Source: Ceratopteris richardii
Taxonomy: Eukaryota > Streptophyta > Polypodiopsida > Polypodiales > Pteridaceae
Length of the DNA: 64,000 bases
Reading direction: 5' to 3'
Assembly: GCA_020310875.1 (NCBI GenBank)
Contig: CM035441.1
Coordinates: 85,248,704-85,312,703, forward strand
This document shows, piece after piece, positions 59,600 to 64,000 of the stretch; the first letter of the stretch is position 1; each line of letters starts with the position of its first letter. The position numbers were made by a program, and so were the translations under genes. The notes under the pieces were generated by a model. It saw only the letters and a list, made by a program, of their open reading frames with translations. It did not search any database and was not told the DNA's origin.

Positions 59600-62500
59600 T
59601 TCTTATTGACTAAAAGAATAAAAAAAATTCAAATCTAATCGCTCAAAAAAATTCATCTTTTGGCATTCCAAGCTAAGGCAATGGATATAGTTGGATCATC
59701 TAGCCAAGTGTTGTTCATACCTGCCAATTCAATGAGGTTAGAAAATGCTCATTGGTTTCAACACCATGCAATAGGTTTATGAAAATATGGTGATTTCATA
59801 TTTTTTTGCACTATGGTAAAGAGGAAGAGTAAGTTATTTTTCATGGAAAAGGAATTTGAGGCACTCCAGAATAGTGAAAAGGCTATCCTCAAGATTTGGG
59901 ATCATCTAGGGTCTTGATAGTTTCTTCATTTGCGTTTATTTAGAACACATCTAGAAAGATTCGAATAGCTTATGGATAGTTCAAAGTTGCATAATGGAAG
60001 CGCATGTGCTAGAGCCAAGGACTTAAAATGAGACTTGATAGAATTTGAGATCATTGCAGAGATTATCAAGAAAGCATTGTATTTTGAAAGTAGTATTTTA
60101 ATCTTGAATTCTTTATTTACATCGAGAGTGAAAGGAAGTAAGACATCTTCTACATGGAAATAATTAGAGAGAGACTTATAAATTGATGTCACCATGAGAA
60201 TGGCACCTACACTCTAAGAAAATTATTTTCATTTTCAAAGGCCTGAACATCACAATATACCACACAAGATAGTACTTCATAGTATGCATTATAGCTTGGA
60301 GAATCAGAAACCAATAGGCATGGCATATTATGTATCAGAAAGTCTCACTAGCCACTCTACCATAGAGAACTGGAAACAACATAGAACCTTTCATGGGACT
60401 CAAAGTCATTACATGAATCATTTTTCATGAATTAGGTGAAGATGTCACTTTCACTCTCACTTATATGATTAACGAGCTAGAGGAGTTCAAGTACTATCCT
60501 CACAAATCCACTGCCCAAAGAGCCATACTACACTATCCATAAGTATAGAGTCACGAATGTCACAAAAAATGCACAACCCTAGAATCACATCCAAAATTGT
60601 AATATCGACAACTGCAATGGAAGTCGAGTCTAGGACTAAAAGAAGAATAAAATCCAACACCACCACATCATTAGACGAAGAGGAAATTGTGAGAACTTAG
60701 GTAGAGGCATTGACAAGAAACGAACAAGAATAGCAAAAAAATTCTTCTATCATAAGAGCTCAAGCCAACGAGCAATATCTAGAAGGAGAAAAAGTGGATC
60801 AAAAGAAGAAATAGTCATGGAAAAAGCTATGGACACTATAGTAAGTGTAGTAAGGCAGATGCGAGAAAGAAGATCACATGAGATCACTAAACAAAGCTCT
60901 GATGTAGAATACATTGAATCTAAGGAGGAGATTTAGGTAAGACAATCAATTTATAACCCTCTCATCCACACCATCTCCTCCACCTACATTCAATTTCTAT
61001 AATGCACCATCTGATAATGAGCACATATTCACATACATTATAGACATTACAACACACACTTCTACCATTGGAACCACAATCATGCCATTAACCACTCCTA
61101 TCACCATACTCATGGATAACCTTTCAATTGCACTTGAAGTGAATTCCATCCCAATTGTAACCACTTCAGCCCCATCCATTCCATGATATATTGTTAAGGG
61201 TAAACAATCATCCAAGACTATTAATTTAGAAATTCCTTCAAACCATGCATATAACCACATTCAATCTCACAAAACATCCCACTACACTCAATATTCACAC
61301 AGGCACATGAATTATGCTCTTTTATTTTTTTCTCGCTTCATAGTTCACATGTCCCCCATTTGCTTCATCCTCACTTTTCGAACCATTGATCATCCCACCA
61401 TTGTCATTCCATTCAAAATTTCCATTTTCAGCTTCATCTTTTGTTCATTCATCCATTCCATCATCACTTCATTTTGATCAAATTGCACTTCTCTCATTAT
61501 CATCTTGACTTTCATCCCTACCAATCATATCAGATTTCAACCTCTCAACAAGAAATAAGTAGTCCCTCAAGGCATTCAAGAAGTATCACCCAGAGTTACT
61601 GAAGTTTAGGAAAAAATCGATCACGATAAATATCCATGTAGAAAGAGATGACAACAAAATAAGAAATGCACTTGAGGATTATGCGGCCACCCAAGGAGTA
61701 GAAGAAGAAGTAGTACTCAGTACAAAGGAGAAGGCATAGACGAAGAGTTCCAAGATATATTCCAAAGCATCATGAGAATGAACAACATTGTCAAGGAGTT
61801 AAAGGCACAACTGTCAGCATCATAACAAGAGAAGATAACTCTGTAGACACATAACCACTTTCTAGAACAAGCAAAAAATGACCCAATCTTGGCTTCAAGA
61901 CCTCCAAAATGATCATGATATTACTAGAGGTACAATAGAAGAAATAAGGATGTTGCTCACTTCAAAAGAGCATCATCTCGCTATCGTGCAAGAAGAATTT
62001 TTGAGATCATAAGCGTATTTGAAGAGATTAGAGAAGGAAATCAAAGAATTGAGAGAAAGATTATTCAAAGAAAAAAACATTATTCTAACTCCCTTTTAGC
62101 AATAGGAATCAATTGATTGAACTATAGAACAAGCAACAGAACTAAAAGCCCAACTTCAAGAATAGAAAGCAGAGTTGGAAAGATTAAGAGCATCACAAGC
62201 AGAGCAACCTAGTGCACTGCCACAAGAAGAGGATCACCCCACAACACAAGATGATGATCAATCAGCAAAACCATAGTATGAGATTGAAGTTGTAGTCGAA
62301 AAATCCAAAGGAAATGAACAAGAACAAGGATCTATAGAAGACTTCCATGCACATGAATATGATCCAACCATACATGAGGATAGAGATTTCTTGGCAAATG
62401 ATAGCACGTAAGAGTAGCGTATATTCCTAATGCAATACTTATCGAATGATTTTGATAAGAACTCCTTGGATCCATTTCTATTAAAGATGATGAGCAAAAT

Positions 62501-62765
62501 CCACAAATCAGATTCGGTGTTTGCTCACCCACCCACATATGGTCACAGATGGGCCAAAGCAATGGCTTATATTGAAGACAAGATTCACATTGAAGTTGAC
62601 AATGCATTCATGATTAAGAGAGATGATGCTCAAAACCTAACAAGACACATGATTGCTCAAGCTAATCCTAAATGGAGGAGAAGATTATTCCAAGAAAGAT
62701 CCAACATAGCTAAGGTATTTGACAAGTGCCTACATACATTCAATATAATCTTATTTTTGCACCCT
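59600..62765 (+). other. Unassigned coding remnant K (gag-like character)
   Basis: Plus-strand readings without a recognised domain: EKEFEALQNSEKAILKIWDH (59.85 kb); TTSLDEEEIVRT and AQANEQYLEGEKV, then MEKAMDTIVSVVRQMRERR (60.66-60.88 kb); a serine/threonine/proline-rich stretch (60.95-61.5 kb); charged coiled-coil-like text EEFQDIFQSIMRMNNIVKEL (61.75 kb) and glutamine/glutamate-rich text to 62.3 kb; and WAKAMAYIEDKIHIEVDNAF (62.55 kb). Acidic plus coiled-coil composition resembles the gag N-terminus of large gypsy elements and could belong with N2, but no knuckle or retrotrans_gag motif is seen. Many breaks. It ends where the D4 LTR starts. Confidence 0.4.
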
Positions 62766-64000
62766 TTGTTACCGTTAGTGTCCACGTGAAAGGCCAAATA
62801 GCCATCGGATACTTCTTTGTATATATTCTTCGAAAAAACATATAGTGCCCTGATCAGCCATAAACTGTAAGTCTGACCATGTTTATAGCACCTAAGAAGT
62901 CTGTATTTGTACTCCCTATGTATTGTGTTTTTGCGTATTGTACAGCCTTTGAGGAGAGTATCGTGTGCAGCACTTGGAGCTCTGTTTTCTACTCCGAGGA
63001 TATCATTGTGGAGCTCTCGAAAAGGAGAGTGCACAAAGGTGCATCACCATCAAAATACTTCACTGGTATCAAATCTTGTTGAAGGTTGGTGTGCAAGAAG
63101 CTTCAATGGAAGCTTAGGTCACAAGAGGTGAATGTGCAGGTCAGCACCTCTTAACATCTGTTCGGTATTTTGGCCATAACTCGAGCTAGGAAGCTCGGAT
63201 TGGTGTGCTTTAAAGTTTTTTGTGTAGCTGAGATAGAGTGCTACAAGTTCATAGGAGGATGCAAAACCCATTTTGGAGTTCTAAATCGCCAAAAATTCGA
63301 AAATCACAGACTGATGTAGAAGATGAATCTACAATCACTTGGACAACCGATCAATTTTTTGGGTTGTAACTTGAGTTTTACAAGTAAGATTTGAGCGATT
63401 CAACTTGTTGTGCATATCTTGGAAAAGAAGCTACAATTTCTAGAAGAACACAGGTCCAAATTCTAAGTGCTATATCACCGAAATTATGAAATATAGAGAA
63501 GCAATGCTACAAGTGAAGGTGAAATTGATAGTAGATGCTTGTTTTATGTATATCTTGAGCTATGCACCTCCAATTGAGGGATTCTAAATATCGTTACGTA
63601 GCCAAGAAAGTTTTTTTAAAGTTTTTCGAAGAGAAAAAATTCAATTTAGAGGTTATCATCTCTAAAACAGTAAAATACAGAGCAACATATTTTCATCACA
63701 AAAACCCTAATTGCTTTTGAAGGTTCATTTTGTTATGGACCTTCTTTGAGAGAGATTTTTTGGTATGAAAGCTCTTATTTTTAGAGCTTGAAGGCATTGT
63801 CCATGTATGATCACTATGGTAGCTCCTCCATATGAGAGTAGAGCATGATCTTCTCACGTGTTTGGCAAGTGTGATGACATTGTGGTATATCTTTTTTGAG
63901 GTTTATATCATCATGAGTTTGATCATGGTATTATCAGTGCAGGTACAATGACATTGTGGTCTATATCTTGCTTATGCTACTTAGTTACGGATTTACTTAT
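62766..64000 (+). mobile_element. Copia-D copy D4: LTR part, primer site and leader, runs off the window
   Basis: 62766-63062 is the last 300 bp of a Copia-D LTR (TGTTACCGTTAGTG ... AAATACTTCA), followed by TGGTATCAAATC (63064-63075), a slightly altered Met primer binding site. 63076-64000 is leader sequence with no coding motif. This LTR is the reference for recognising the scattered D2 LTR pieces. The LTR start is missing; it joins K at about 62766. Confidence 0.75.

Noticed and set aside
62430-63082. Possible host gene across 62.4-63.1 kb on either strand
   Set aside because: The right half is Copia-D LTR sequence (same text as the inverted LTR at 56.5-56.7 kb and the D2 pieces), so open frames crossing 62766 are chance.

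Overview
This window is repeat DNA from a land plant nucleus. It is AT-rich and every recognisable protein is a plant LTR-retrotransposon protein, either Ty1/copia or Ty3/gypsy. I found no intact host gene, rRNA gene or CRISPR array. The density of old, deeply nested copia and gypsy copies, with long decayed stretches between them, suggests a large, slowly purged genome such as a conifer or other gymnosperm. That is inference only; no marker gene fixes the species. Element names (Copia-A, Gypsy-M and so on) are labels for this window.

Layout. 1-4278: 3' part of a gypsy-like element J, inserted in the 5' LTR of a copia copy D1 (4279-6601). 6607-7320: decayed TRIM-like element with an inverted LTR. 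7321-9185: unassigned. 9186-11115: Copia-C protease, integrase and first part of the reverse transcriptase (RT). Copia-C resumes at 16236-16422 and again at 51373-51676. The first gap is Copia-A (11116-16235, minus strand, 5-bp target duplication). The second gap is a 35-kb block bounded by two diverged LTRs of Gypsy-M (16423-51372). Inside M lie an inverted cluster of J LTRs (18281-20204), Copia-G (20974-25710) inside Copia-D2 (25711-29605), Copia-E (29606-35313) inside the D2 3' LTR, and Gypsy-H (35393-49986), also inside that LTR. Gypsy-H contains Copia-I (37390-43766) and Copia-A2 (44343-49941), and A2 contains a young TRIM (45335-46167). That makes six layers: C > M > D2 > H > A2 > TRIM1.

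Right of the block are two truncated Copia-A copies (A4, A3), two gypsy protease remnants (N1, N2), a copia LTR pair O inside N2, Copia-D3 on the minus strand (56481-59590), an unassigned coding remnant K (59600-62765), and the 5' end of another D copy (D4, 62766-64000).

Age order from LTR comparison by eye: M and C are oldest (M LTRs differ at roughly a quarter of aligned positions). A and A2 are intermediate (about 7 percent). Copia-I (about 1.3 percent), Copia-E (about 1.6 percent) and TRIM1 (one difference in 140 bp) are young. This fits the nesting. Apart from Copia-I and Copia-E, which look nearly whole over the parts present, all coding regions carry many breaks and should be read as fossils.

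Non-protein signals of interest are a 5S-rRNA-like segment in D1, tRNA-like A/B-box modules inside the LTRs of three unrelated families plus one free-standing tRNA-like unit, and several LTR-borne tandem repeats.
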